Assembly (NCBI RefSeq): GCF_026213295.1
Contig: NC_079432.1
Span: 10,494,876-10,558,875 of the forward strand
DNA from: Gadus chalcogrammus
Taxonomy: Eukaryota; Chordata; Actinopteri; Gadiformes; Gadidae
Reading direction: 5' to 3'
DNA: 64,000 nucleotides
Under the pieces are notes generated by a model, which was given only the letters and a program-made list of their open reading frames with translations, did no database searches and was not told the origin of the DNA. A program made the translations under genes and the position numbers. Shown one piece after another: positions 42,575-56,443 of the stretch. Numbering within the stretch: position 1 is the stretch's first letter; the number at the start of each line of letters is the position of its first letter.

Positions 42575-45500
42575 TAACCCAACATGTTCTCTCTTGGATA
42601 GCCTTTAATAGAGGTCAGAGGTTAAGACATAAGACATAATGCGATCCTTTGGGATCCACACGTGCCAATTTAGTCTTCGGGAGAAAGGAGGACACAACAT
42701 CACGTTTCCGTATGCATCCCAATGCTTTCAACAAGTTACTATCGTGAGCGATGTTGAGCCACTTCTGTGTGAATAGTCAAATTGGAGGATGTGACTCAAA
42801 GGTAAAATTACCGGAAACATATCTAATTTTCGATCTAATAATTGATCAATTTCTGTGAATAAATATTGGCTTATTTGCCCATATTTGGCCACGTTCATTA
42901 AGGAGTTACAACTTCATAACACAATGGTAAGGAACGGGTTCGACCTCACCTAAATGTAGGCCTACCGCTAGATGGCAGTGTATGAATACTAGTTAAAAGA
43001 ATGCGCACACAAATCATGCTGTCAACGGTACAAATTGCATTATTGTCGTTAATCCATGCATTTAAAAAATTGTAAATCAAAATGAATTTATATAGCTTCA
43101 GGAAATTCGGAGAAAAAATATCTGATGTTTTATTTTAGGGAAAAGGGGTTTGTTGGAAAACAAGATAGATGCTAGGCCTCATGTGAGGAGCTTGGTTTCA
43201 GTTGGAGATGCTTACGTTAAAAGAAAGAAGATGACCTCAAACCTTCTCCGAAAATGCTAACAGAAATGAAACCAAAGTTTATAGGACTGGAAATACTTAA
43301 GTCTAGTCTACTTTAAAGATAAAGCTTACGAGTGTTCTGCGCCAAATCCTTATATGCCTAATAGAGCACTCCCTCTTTATTGGTTGTTTAAAACCAAATA
43401 GCCTTATTTACCCATACGCCGTTCATATCCCTTCCCAATCCCTATACAATAAATAAAGTAATTACATGGGAATAGGTCATTAAATGACATGCCTTTTATA
43501 GGCTATCATTATCATTATTATCTTTATTATAATAATTATAAGTTTGGAATTGAAATAGCTGATAAAAATGCAATAAAAAGTATCGGTCAAGTCAGTGGTT
43601 TCCATACTTTACACCCCTAAAAAATGTCAAGGTCGACTCGTCTGAGCAGAACCCCGGTCTCTCAGGCGGAGCGAGTATTGCACGTATGGAGCAGGGAGAT
43701 TATAAAACCAGAGAGTTTTTAAATGAACACAATTTTTACGAAACACGTAATTATTTATGCAAAAGACACACAATTGTGTTCATACTATTGGGAGCTATTT
43801 GACATCTCCTCGCGTATCAAACAGCCTCCGTTGGGAATCAGCGCTCTAAGGTGGGCCAATTGGGCTGAACTGTTGGATCAGCGTCCAGGACACTATTTTT
43901 TCATCTTGTACAATATATCGCACATTTAAATTCGTTTGTATTTGCTTCGAAAAGACTATGAGAGGAGACTGGTGCACTGACATTTTGAGTAGGTTCGTTA
44001 CCGCTTTCATATAGGCCTATTTTATGCATGGCTATACAACACAACTAGGCCTACTGTTTAGCAGTTTCCTAACCTTAATAGTTATCCAATGCCGATTTAA
44101 ATGAACGCGGACTGGTCCAATGGTTTGCCCAAAACATTTTCATCGGATTCAGATGTGAGGGTGTCTGGCGGCCAGACCTTAAAGCGCTTTGCGCCTCCAG
44201 ACGTCTGATGTTTGGAGTCAATGTCTGATGAACTACACGAACCTGCACATTTTCCATAGCTGCTTGTTAATATGACAATTAATTGGTTTGGCCTACGCAT
44301 GGTCATAACAAATAGTTCCAACGCGCGTCAGTCTGCTTTATGTCAGTGGCGGAAAGTTGATCTAAACAACTTGTTGGCCCGCGAGCCTGAGGCGAGGCCT
44401 TTACTCTGCCGCTGCTCAGTCCAACCGTAGTAGCCGGTCACTCCACAAGGTGGGCCCTTAAAGCCTTGATCATTTAAATCATTTGGTCCAGAGTGTTATT
44501 TCATTTCTTTATTCCCGGTATTTGCATGTGGGTTACTGGATTCGGTTCAGATATGTGGCCCGTTCACACAAGGGCCCGTCGTGGCACCGTGCCATGCTGC
44601 GGGAGAAAAAACAGTAGGCCCTAATAGTTTGTTATTATGACCTTTTGTCTTTCCATTAGTCTCGCCTTCTATTCAGCGCAAGTGCTCGGGAATGCTTATG
44701 TGATTTACCCGTGTGTACACTGCGCCCGGTGACTTGTGGAGGGCCCTAAACCCGCCCCGCAAGAGACGCTTTAATCTACGGGTAGTTCTCATGTAAACAG
44801 ATGGGTCGCTCATAGGGCAGTGAGTTACCGTCATATCGAAAAGTTTCCATAAATGAACAACTTAGGTTGTTGAACATAGAGGGCAAGGGGAGGTGAGTGC
44901 GATTAGTTGATCCCTGTAATGTCTATATAATGTATTTCATATAGTGCGCCTCCTGCTTTCATCCAGAACAAAGAGCAGATCACCAGACCACGAATGGGGA
45001 TGACGCATATTATCGGGTTCATCTCAGACATTGAGATTAAAAGGCTCCAGGCAATATTGTGTGGGCCTACTTTGGTTTGAGGAAAGAAATTGCCTTTGAA
45101 AGTGTGCAGGTCTATACGACTTTACGCATAATGCTGTTTGGATAATCCTACATGAGTTGCTGCGGGAATATAAATATATCTCTTCCTCTAAAGTCCAATA
45201 ACAACTTGTTTTTCCATATCCCCATAACGTTTAATATATCCGCTTATGTCTATACTGTCACCATAATCATGTTAATCTTACCAAACGATGTAGGCCACAT
45301 TATTTCATTCCAAGCATGCACTCTCCGGGAGACGTCATCTTAACATTACATGTCTATTGACTCATTTACTACTTCTTGTAATTATTTTTTATGCTACTTG
45401 AAATGGAAAATAGTTTGCAGATCCGAACGAGACTCTCCTTCCTTGCCTTTTATCGCACCGGTGCGTAAAGCTATAGGAGCCATCCCTCCTTCGGCATGTA

Positions 45501-45766
45501 ATTGCTAGAGGATCCTGATGTTGTGGTTGCTAAGCTGTAAACAGAAAAAATAAGCGATTCGTCACTGGGGGGAGCTGCTCGGACATGAGTAGACCTATAG
45601 TCGAGTACTGTCCGTGCGCATTAGGCTACACTTATCGTGACATAGATGAATTGTCGAGCCATTAATAAGAGAGAAGGGTATAAGTAAGGATGAATTTGAA
45701 TGGGTCCGAGGTCACATATAGTGCCACATCTTGTTCTTGTATAGACTTCAAACCCTTTCCTCAGAA

Positions 45767-45770
<4 letters not shown>
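42575..45770. other. Intergenic, no gene recognised
   Basis: No supportable exon. Several copies of the palindromic word TAGGCCTA occur (for example near 42958, 43995 and 44047). The stretch 44100-45030 has balanced composition and lies 4-5 kb upstream of hlx. Confidence 0.6.
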
Positions 45771-45775
<5 letters not shown>

Positions 45776-45859
<84 letters not shown>

Positions 45860-45912
45860 GCTCTCTCTCGCGCTCTCTCTCTCTCCCTCTCCCCCCACCC
45901 TCTCTCTCTCTG
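45776..45912. repeat. (CT)n microsatellite, about 80 bp core plus flanks
   Basis: A perfect CT array at about 45778-45857, followed by TCGCGCTC interruptions and further CT-rich sequence. Confidence 0.97.
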
Positions 45913-48165
45913 GAAGTGATGGCAGTGCGCCATACAGAAGGCTGTGTACAATGGCCCAGGTCCCATTAAATCTGCGAAAGTTCCTTCCTGAAGCAAACAT
46001 TGCCAGAAATAGTCATGTTGGCCTGGGCTCGAGTTTTTACAGTGGAGCAACAATAATTCTTAGTTTAATAATGGATTTTTTTTTTCATAATGTCCGCTTG
46101 CTTCTGATTCAGCTACTGGTTTATATGGTAACCTTCTCATTGAGCTACCCACAGCCTGATAAGGACTTCCTGAAAAACACACAGCGAGCAATCAAGTCCC
46201 AACAATGGCGCTCGAGCGCTGCTTTGTGTTCTAATCATGTTGTTTATGGGATGTGACCCCATGTCTAATTATACCTTTCGTTTTCACACAAAAAAGGTCC
46301 TCATGTTTTGTGAATGTTGTTGGTCTATTAGAAAGTACTGTTTGCATTGTATTGCTAACAGTATTGTTAGCGAATCATAACCTTTATATTTTAACCAATT
46401 TTCAAACCTCATTTTTTTGTGTTTTAAGACTTACTGCTCATAAGGAAAACATCTGGGGATGAATGAACAAATAAATAAATAATAAACAAATAAATAATAT
46501 AAGCCTATTTATAATACTATTGAACAGGGTTATTTTTAAAATAGGCCTACCCTATGTTGTAGGCCTAATATGTTATTCATGCACTTCTAGACTTTAGCCT
46601 TGCTAAAGATGCCCATCGGTTTGAGAGATAAAGATATTTTGGTGAACCTTGAGGAGCCTAACGACAGAGAGACACATGTTTGTGTCATCACAGGTTTTTC
46701 TTTAAATATAAAAAAATATAAATTTGAATTTACATTATTATTATTATCAACACCATTATTCATTTGTAGTTGGCTACTGTTAAATGGCTACTCTAAAATA
46801 AAGACAATGTTAAACCTTTTTACTCGTACAAATAGCCTTTTTCTTTTGAATGGTGCACTTTTCCACCTCGCTCGGATTGTCCAAACTATGGGAACGAATG
46901 TGGCAGGGCGTCTGTTTGTGTGCGAAGCTTCGCTGCGTTAAATCTTCCCACTAGAACCTCATCAGCACCTGAAATAACTCGGGCGAAATAACTCAGGCGT
47001 GCTGGCCCGCTGTGTCTCCTGCATCCTCTTCCCTGGATTGTTTTGACTGCATATGATCGAGAGAATAACCCGTTGTATCCCATTTCTAATTTTAACCCGG
47101 AAAAGTGTCACTCGAAAACACCATGATAGGAGTCAGGGTCAGGGTCATAGAGGCTTCCGGCAATATGAATCAAGACTAATGAATGCCTGCGTCTGAAGCC
47201 ATTGTTTGAGCATGTTGAATGTAAACCAGAAGCATGCAATTCAAGCGCTCAGGGATTTATGACAATAAAGACGCGCACGCACGCACGCATCCTATGCGCA
47301 CAATGGCGCACTCTGTGTGCGTGTGCAACTGCGCTTGGTGTCACGCCGAGTACTTTACTGAGTTTAACCTCTGGCAGAATCGTTGAAGCATTGTAGTTAA
47401 ACTATAGAGGATGTCAATAATATGCTAAAGAAGACAGAAGGTCAAGGAATAGATACATGTTTAATCGGTTTCCATCAAGCAGCATATCAATTATTATTGT
47501 TGTTGTTGTTGTTGTCTTGAATAAATTCATCATTATATTGACATGACAGCATGATGTCAGCAGCCAATATATTCCCATAATACTGTGTGTATTTAAACGC
47601 TTACTGACTTATCTAAGAGGTAACGGGTACATCTTGAGGGCCCCTCGGATGAAGTATGGCCCCTGCAGTAAATTTTGTTGGGCTGATTGGTTGTGGAAGG
47701 GAATAGGTTTCCTCTGTTTATTATGAGCATGGCGGCGGATTTGCGTCACGGTGCAACTTGCAAGTCGAGATAAAGTTGCACAAATAGCAAAAAAAGGAAG
47801 TTCTAACACTCATTATAAAGTTTCCCCCCTTCAACTCCGGAAGAAATAAGGATTTCTGCTGTATCCTAGAATACTAAAACATTTTCTATTTTAAGTACAA
47901 ATCTACCAGGCATATCCGCTCATTTAACACGAGTCACAGCCCATCAAAAACAGGATGACATGAACATAATATAAACTCTAGGTCGAGGTATATCCGATGA
48001 TTGGACGGGATGTTTTCAACGCTTTGAACATTAATACATAACACAATTTTTAAAAACACATTAAAAACCAAGTTTTTTATTCTTTTCAACATTTAACTCT
48101 GTATTGTTTCGTGAACGTGTTGGCCTATTGTTAAATACAAAAGACAATCGCGTGCGCGCGAGCGC
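45913..48165. other. Intergenic upstream of hlx
   Basis: AT-rich DNA without a recognisable gene. It has a small AAATAACTC duplication near 46971-46996, a TCAGGG double word near 47134, and a GTT array near 47496. Confidence 0.6.
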
Positions 48166-48170
48166 GCACG

Positions 48171-48171
<1 letters not shown>

Positions 48172-48231
<60 letters not shown>
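48172..48231. repeat. (CA)n microsatellite, about 58 bp
   Basis: A perfect CA array preceded by a CG-rich alternating purine/pyrimidine stretch (CGCGTGCGCGCGAGCGCGC), so the whole could form Z-DNA. Confidence 0.96.
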
Positions 48232-48233
<2 letters not shown>

Positions 48234-48689
48234 CACACTTGAATTCTGGGACATACGTGATTGTATTTAGTGATAGTAAAAAGTTGTTAAAATACATGTA
48301 GGCCACACACTAATTAAATTGATTATAAAATGAGTATGCTTCTCTATACCGCTTCTATACTATTAATAATAATAATGATCGTAATAATCATATTAATATT
48401 TGGGCTAATAACACAACAACAATTATCATCATCATTATAATATACAGTGGGTCAACGTGCTTGTGTGCGTGTTTCTGTGCCTGCGTGCTCGTGGGGGGGG
48501 GGGCGTGGCGTATTGTTGCGGATGGATGTCAGGCAGGCTACGGTGGGGGCTGCCCGCTCCTCGCTTATAGAGCCAGATCAATCCCTCGTCTGGGGATCAG
48601 AATGGGTCTTGAGTGTCACGCTCAGTGACATCTGTGTAGGCTACACATCATCTACATTGCGAGGGAGTGATAGGCGCGATACAAAACAC

Positions 48690-48715
48690 TCATTGGACAC
48701 CAAGCGACCAATCAG
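48690..48715 (+). promoter_or_regulatory. Paired CCAAT boxes upstream of hlx
   Basis: An inverted CCAAT (ATTGG, 48692-48696) and a direct CCAAT (48708-48712) lie about 240 bp before the hlx start codon. They are plausible NF-Y sites of the hlx promoter, and no TATA box is obvious. This is a motif-and-position inference. Confidence 0.4.
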
Positions 48716-48949
48716 TGTCAGAGAAACGGGCTCGAAAGTGGAACTACTGCGCCGGGATCTCAGAGTTGGGAGAACGAAGGTTGGCACTTGAAGAAGAGGA
48801 CGGACCACTTAAACAGACACTGATAGCGCGGCACAACCCTCTCGTTCCTCTCTCCCTGTTCCCTCTCGCTCTCGTCTTTTCGCTCATATCGTCGTTTCTA
48901 TAACGAACACTGAACCGAGGTAAAAAGAAAAAACAAAACAAGCTCAGGG

Positions 48950-50018
48950 ATGTATACGGCTGGGCTGAATCCGTTTTACGCATCTAATTTTAGTCTATGG
49001 TCCGCTTATTGTGCGGGCGGGTTCGCCCTGGATACGATGAAGAAGCCCTCGTTTTGCATCGCAGACATCTTGCAGGCCGGGCAGGACCCGGAGGGCATCC
49101 CGGGGTCCTCGGCCCTCATGGTGCACATGGGACACCGCGCGGCACAGCAGCAGCAGCAGCAGTCCGGCGCCTCGCCGCTGCGCCCCTCTCCCGTGGCGCC
49201 CGACTCGTCCATGTTTGGCGCGCGGGTCAACGCGGCGTCGCAGTACCACAGACACGGACTACAGTTGACCTCCGTCTCGAGGACCTTTAACCACCATCAC
49301 GCCCCGCCGCCCTCGAGCAAAGACCTCAAATTTGGAATTGATCGGATATTGTCGACGGACTTTGACTCAAAACACAAAGAGCCCACGTCGTTAAGAGGTG
49401 AGCATTCTTCATTTTGTTTTTTAAATCGCCTTAAAGATGTATCACGGTGTCACTCTTAAGGTTCACATGTTGTGAACTTTAATACAGGCAACCACATTTG
49501 TTTCAAGTAATTTCAATTTTGTGTTTGTCATCATTGCAATTGTTAGTAAATGTTACACCCTACATCAACATTATCATTTAATTACAACAGAACAGTCCAG
49601 TAGTTCGTTTAAACGCCAAATGTAGAGTCACTAGTGTTGGACCAGTGTGGTGGGTCAGATGTCCACATGCAGAACAGAACTATAGCACAACATCCCCTTC
49701 TCAAGTCCCCCCAGCACAGGCTTATATGTCATCTCCAGAATATCTCCGTTTTCTTCTGCTCACTATAGTCTATCCCTGGCTCTGAAACAGATCTGACATC
49801 TATTGTTAGCTCAAACCGTCAGTCAGGGATCCACCACGTCTCCGTTCAGCCTGCGCCGGGCCAGTACTTCTCGTCCCTAGACCCCGGGATGAACGACGCG
49901 TCCTCCATGATGAGTTCACTAGGCGGCAGGCAATCAGGCAACCCGCATCAGTTTCAGGACACCTTCCCAGGTAGCCGCCCGCACACATATAGGATTAACA
50001 CACACAAACACATACATA

Positions 50019-50057
<39 letters not shown>

Positions 50058-51244
50058 CGCCTCTCATACACACACGAACTCACACTCAACAACACACACT
50101 AACGTGGGAATCGAGTTCACATTGTGCATATTTTTGTCACTCATCTCTTTGATTTTTAACCACTCCACTGTTCCTTTTTGCAGGTCCATATGCGGTCCTC
50201 ACGAAAGACACGATGCCCCAGACGTACAAGCGGAAACGCTCGTGGTCAAGGGCGGTGTTCTCGAACTTGCAGCGAAAGGGACTGGAGAAGAGGTTTGAGA
50301 TACAGAAGTACGTCACCAAGCCGGACAGGAAGCAACTGGCCGCGATGCTGGGCCTGACAGACGCACAGGTTGGTCTAATAGTACGCGTGTGGTTAAAAAA
50401 AACAATCTAATGCTCAATGATTTACAAATATCGTGCTCACTTCGTGCTCACTTCAACCACTTTAATGCTCATGTCATTATTATACTTTAGTTATAAATAG
50501 TTATAAATATATTTTCAAATATAAAAAAGGTTTTGTGGCGTTGTCCGGAATGGTCTTTTGGATAAACATAGGCCCCCAGCTTGCGCAATCAAGGCCTTCC
50601 CGTCAGGTCATCTACTGAGGGTATGAAGGGCTCAAGCTTCGACTAATATATTGAGCATCGACTTTAATATAGATAAATATAATAATATATTTGGTCAGGC
50701 TACATGTGAGCAGTGGACATCAAATAAGTAGGCCTAAATGGAAGAAAATAATAAAGGATTATAACGGAGAATAGTTAATACAAAACGAAAAGAGGCTTTG
50801 TCTCAGCTCCATAATAATAATACATTAATACGATGATTATACATTGATGGATCAACGTGTCTTTGCGGTTCCCGCCAACAGGTCAAGGTGTGGTTCCAGA
50901 ACCGACGCATGAAGTGGAGGCACTCCAAAGAGGCCCAGGCGCAGAAGGACAAGGAGAAGGAGCAGACAGACAAGTCGCCCGCGGAGGAGGCCGAGACCAA
51001 AGAGCCCGAGGAGTCCGAGTGCGACAGCGAGGCGAGCGAGTCCGAGTTCGAGGAAGGGGATAAGAGCGACGTGGACATTTGTGAGCACAACCAAACGAGC
51101 GTGATTACCGCCGGCAGCGGGCCCGTGATCAGCGCCGGCAACGGGACCGTGATCAGCCCCTGCAGCGGGCCCGTGAGTACCGTGGAGATGGCGCCGGTGG
51201 GGGCCGCTGCTGCAGAGACAGGGGCGACACAGATGTTAATATGA
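48950..51244 (+). CDS. hlx: H2.0-like homeobox transcription factor (complete, four exons)
   Basis: Exons: 48950-49397, 49791-49970, 50184-50368 and 50882-51244. All introns are GT/AG with matching phases, giving 391 residues plus stop (human HLX 488). The N terminus [17 protein letters not shown] matches HLX. Two eh1-like (FxIxxIL) Groucho-binding words are present: FCIADIL (35-41) and FGIDRIL (128-134). A Gln run occupies residues 66-71. The homeodomain spans about 228-287, with [12 protein letters not shown] at its end, split by intron 3 before the Val-Lys-Val-Trp of helix 3. The tail is highly acidic and ends in three 8-residue repeats (345-368). HLX is a nuclear DNA-binding regulator of gut, liver and enteric mesenchyme and of blood cells in mammals. 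The long Ala/His/Pro/Ser tracts of the mammalian protein are missing, which explains the shorter length. Teleost copies are often named hlx1. Confidence 0.97.
49398..49790 (+). other. hlx intron 1
   Basis: Begins GTGAGC and ends AAACAG. It splits the codon of Asp150. No repeat is present. Confidence 0.88.
49971..50183 (+). other. hlx intron 2 with a short CA tract
   Basis: Begins GTAGCC and ends TTGCAG. It carries a short CA array (about 50028-50053) and CA-rich flanks. Confidence 0.88.
50369..50881 (+). other. hlx intron 3 (within the homeobox)
   Basis: Begins GTTGGT and ends CAACAG. It interrupts the homeobox between Gln and Val of the recognition helix, the position also used in mammalian HLX. 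AT-rich, with one TAGGCCTA-like word near 50730. Confidence 0.88.
51101..51172 (+). repeat. hlx: In-frame 24-bp coding repeat in hlx exon 4, three copies
   Basis: Three exact-period 24-bp units start at 51101, 51125 and 51149, encoding [16 protein letters not shown] and VISPCSGP. A fourth start (GTGAGTACC, 51173) is degenerate. The period is a multiple of three, so copy-number changes would keep the frame. Confidence 0.93.
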
Positions 51245-51620
51245 AGGAACTATGTCGTAATGAGTGTTTGCTTTGTGGACATTCTCTTGTGTACATTTGT
51301 ATAGGCACATTTTTGATGGACAATTAGAATTGTTTCGAGACTCATCTGGGGAGAACCGCCGTAAAACCAGGTTTTTTTTTTTATTTCAATGATATTTTCT
51401 CTATGATCCTTGACGTGCATGATTGTTTTTCCTTTTTTGAGGGGAAAATAGGCCGGTTGTGAATTTTGTTCGTTTGGAAAACACTTGTTTCACCTTCTTA
51501 AATGTCAGAACATCACGAGTGTTCATGCATAGTGTCTCGACTTGTGTAAGGCCTGCATATATTTTGGTAATAATTTGCACTGAAATAATGTAAATAAAAT
51601 ATTTCTTACTTTAAATTTGA
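51245..51620 (+). other. hlx: hlx 3' UTR with poly(A) signal
   Basis: AT-rich sequence after the TGA stop, with AATAAA at 51593-51598, about 350 bp beyond the stop. This gives a short, plausible 3' UTR. Confidence 0.65.
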
Positions 51621-52740
51621 AAGACATCTTATTTATTTCTGAATGACAACAAATTATTATTTTGCAATTCATTTAAGGCCTAATTAATTCAATATTCGTC
51701 AGTGGTGGTAGTAATGTTTCTTCGGTCTCGTGTTTTATTTAAAGGTTTTGGCTTGAAGATCTTTAGGTTATTTATGTTCGTTTCTGGCTCTAACAAATTG
51801 CACGCCTATCCAATACTTTTGGGTTATTAACCATGTAGATCTATTGTTTTTTTTAGAACATTGGCAATGGCTGATGCAGAATTTTTTTTTTTACTGATAA
51901 AATGACTCGTCGTCTCTTAAGGCTTTTTGCCTAAATAAAAGATCAGCCTAATCCCTATCCTGCTACAGATCTAGGCCTATTTTAATGCAACAATTCTATA
52001 TTTCATTTTATTTTATGTGAGCCTAAATTAAGTCAAAGTTAAAACATTATTGCAAAAAAGGCTATCTTGTTTAATGTGACCTAAATCAAGACAATACATT
52101 TGTGTCATAGGCTTACCCTGTACATGTGTCTGGGCTAGAGCAGAACTAGACTCACTCATGGCTCATACAAAAAAAATGCATGAGAGCCACTTCCTCCTTA
52201 TGACTAAATAATCAGTTCTTCATCTTATCTCTTCCTTTTGCTGGCGAAATTCATTTTATCTGCGTATTTTAGGCCAACTTGCAAACGTGTGATATTTTGC
52301 AAACTGGCGCAGCAGAGGGGTCATCCTACACGTAGTCTGTATACATTAACCATCCCGAGAAGACGCGGATTTATGGCCTGTATTTACAAGGTTTCATGCA
52401 ATGCAGGGCTATGTAAAAACATGTCTCCGTTTTAAAACGCCTGCGTAAATGTATTATTGGTTTGATCATATATTTTCTAACCGTCCCTACGCTAATAGGA
52501 TATTCGCCTGCATTCATTGTTAAATCGATGCATCTGTTTTTTTATCCTATAGCCTAACCTATCTGTCATAATAATTCAAAAGTCACTATCATCAGTAACT
52601 TCAATTTTCCTGATACGATGGAATGAAATAAATAATTCCATCATAATAACTATAATTTATTATTAAATGAATAATAAAAAATAATTAAATTAAACAGGGA
52701 TTTTTGATCACGACGTCATAAATTGATCAGCGGAATTATC
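51621..52740. other. Intergenic downstream of hlx, nothing recognised
   Basis: AT-rich DNA with AGGCCTA words near 51677 and 51971. No exon is visible. Confidence 0.6.
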
Positions 52741-52751
52741 GTTAAATCGAC

Positions 52752-53045
52752 TACGGTTCACAGACTGCATGTAGGCGTACAGACTACAGGTAGTCTTACA
52801 GACTGCAGATAAACTCACAGAATATAGGTACCTACATACTAAAGGTAGGCTCACAGACTAGGCTCACAGACTACAGGTTTACAGACTACAGGTAGGCTCA
52901 CAGACTACAGGTAGGCTCACAAATTACAGGTAGGCTCACAGAATATAGGTACTTGCATACTAAAGGTAGGCTCACAGACTAGGCTCACAGACTACAGGTT
53001 TACAGACTACAGGCAGGCTTACAGACTACAGGTGGTCTTACTGAA
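52752..53045. repeat. Minisatellite of an ~19-bp unit with a 121-bp super-repeat
   Basis: Tandem copies of a unit reading CACAGACTACAGGTAGGCT with variants (CAGAATATAGGTAC, CATACTAAAGGTAGG, GTTTACAGACTACAGG). The run containing CACAGAATAT recurs 121 bp later (52816 and 52937) with the same order of variants, so a block of several units was duplicated as a whole. Confidence 0.93.
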
Positions 53046-54355
53046 ATAAAACACTTTAAATTTAGCTTAAAATGATATCATGGTCGATTGTTGAATTGAG
53101 GCCTTTTATAAGTACCAGCCTGAGCTAAACCTTTCGTCATCATTATTCTTACATTATCAAGTATTATAATGCAATGTGTAAAGACGTGAATACACATGGG
53201 GTTTTAATCAGTTTAAATTGAGAAATGTTTAAAAACAATAAAGGATAACCCAGTATTCCGTCCTATTTGCCCACAATCCTTATTTATGGTAGATATAAAT
53301 GATTTAAAATATTTATACACATATTTCCCTCAAAAGGGTTGCTGATTTTTCCTGGATGAAACATTCTCAGACAATGATGTCTGAGAACTGTGCTCATTTC
53401 AGTTTTGAATGTCTCGCTGAGCCTATGACCTTTTATAGGGTTCCTGTTTTAGTGAGTCGTCAGCAGTGGTGCAACCCAACAGGCCCACACAGATCTCTGC
53501 GCTTCCACATCATGTTAGAGGGCACCAACCTGTGTGACCCCAGGACCCCTGCAGACCACCAGAAGCCCTCTCCCCCATTCCCCCTATACTCTCCCTCTCC
53601 CTCCCGGAAAGAGGAGCGACCCCCTTCCGGATTAATCCCCACATCTTGAATTTCACTCCCACTGCTACACAGCACTACTTGTCGGGGTCTTCAGCTGATT
53701 GAAAGATCTGCGTGTACACGGGGAGCCCCCCAAGCCAGAGCAAAGCCTGAGCGTGGGCCGCTGAATGGGACGGCCCCCTGACGCGTCGGGCCCCTCGGGC
53801 CCCTGCTCTCACGGTCCTCCTTCTGGGGCCAAATCCAGCACCTAAATGAAATGTGGCCTGTCGTGGGGAGGTGTGAGTGGGGGGGGGGGGGCGGGAGGTG
53901 TGGGTGTGGGTGTGGGAGGGTTATGATAGCCAGATTCCAGTGGAATAAACCAAAAGTGCCGGACACTCTATCAACCAAATATAACTGTTAAGGCTGCGCC
54001 ATTTAAAACGTCTGGGCTGGGTCGCGTCTCGAATGATCCCCGCAAAGCTGTAAATTACGTGAGTATTTGCAAATGTAAAATAACAATAACAATCCCAAAC
54101 GCTTAACATAATACCGAGAGGCCTTGATTTGTGAACTGTCCGCGGGACTTTTATGAGCAGGACAGGAGAAAGTCCATCTGGCCTGTATTTAACGTCAGCC
54201 TCCTCGCCTCCGTTAAAAGCTATGCGTCCTGTATACGTCCCTCTCTTGGCAAGCCCCGCCGCACGCTGACCCATAAAACAAACCCGCCCCGAAGAGTTCT
54301 CGCCGTCCGTATTTAAAAACGCTTTGAAAAAGTAACTGTGCTAAACAAATGATGT
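53046..54355. other. Intergenic; possible regulatory DNA at about 53920-54330
   Basis: No coding exon. A G/T-rich simple tract lies at about 53870-53922. The segment 53920-54330 has balanced composition with AACAAT (Sox-type), ATAAAAC and TTTATGAGC (Hox/Cdx-like) and TAAATTACG (homeodomain-type) words. It is a candidate enhancer of hlx, by composition and position only. Confidence 0.4.
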
Positions 54356-54408
54356 CTGTGGAGGTAGTAGAGAGGTGGTGGTGGTGGTGATGGTGGTGCC
54401 GGGGGTGA

Positions 54409-56100
<1,692 letters not shown>

Positions 56101-56111
56101 CCAACAGAAGG

Positions 56112-56180
56112 GAGTGGAAGAAGTGGAGAAGAAGAGGAAGAAGAGGATGAAGAAGAAGAGGACGAAAAAAAAGAAGGCAT
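56112..56180. repeat. (GAA/GAG)n purine-rich tract
   Basis: GAAGAAGAGG-type purine sequence over about 65 bp. It encodes only Lys/Glu/Arg runs in open frames. Confidence 0.85.
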
Positions 56181-56443
56181 CTCAAGTTAAATTTAAAGAC
56201 GTGTTTCTCTTGGATCCCGGCAGCACCGCTATAAACCAAGGGAGACATTTTCATGCTCCACATTTTTCATGGTTTCTCTCAGAGTTTCCTCCCTTCCTTT
56301 CTCACTCCACCTTGGCTCCAGAGGTACCTCTCGCTGCCGCGGACGGGGGCCCGACCGCACCACAGCCGACAGGGCACCGAACGCGCGCACCCTGGCCGCG
56401 CGCGTTCCTTCAGCCCAAAGCAGACTCTGAAGCCCCGGGACCT

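Noticed and set aside
49006..49255. - strand frames across hlx exon 1
   Set aside because: They are antisense shadows of the Gln/Pro/Ala-coding GC-rich exon.
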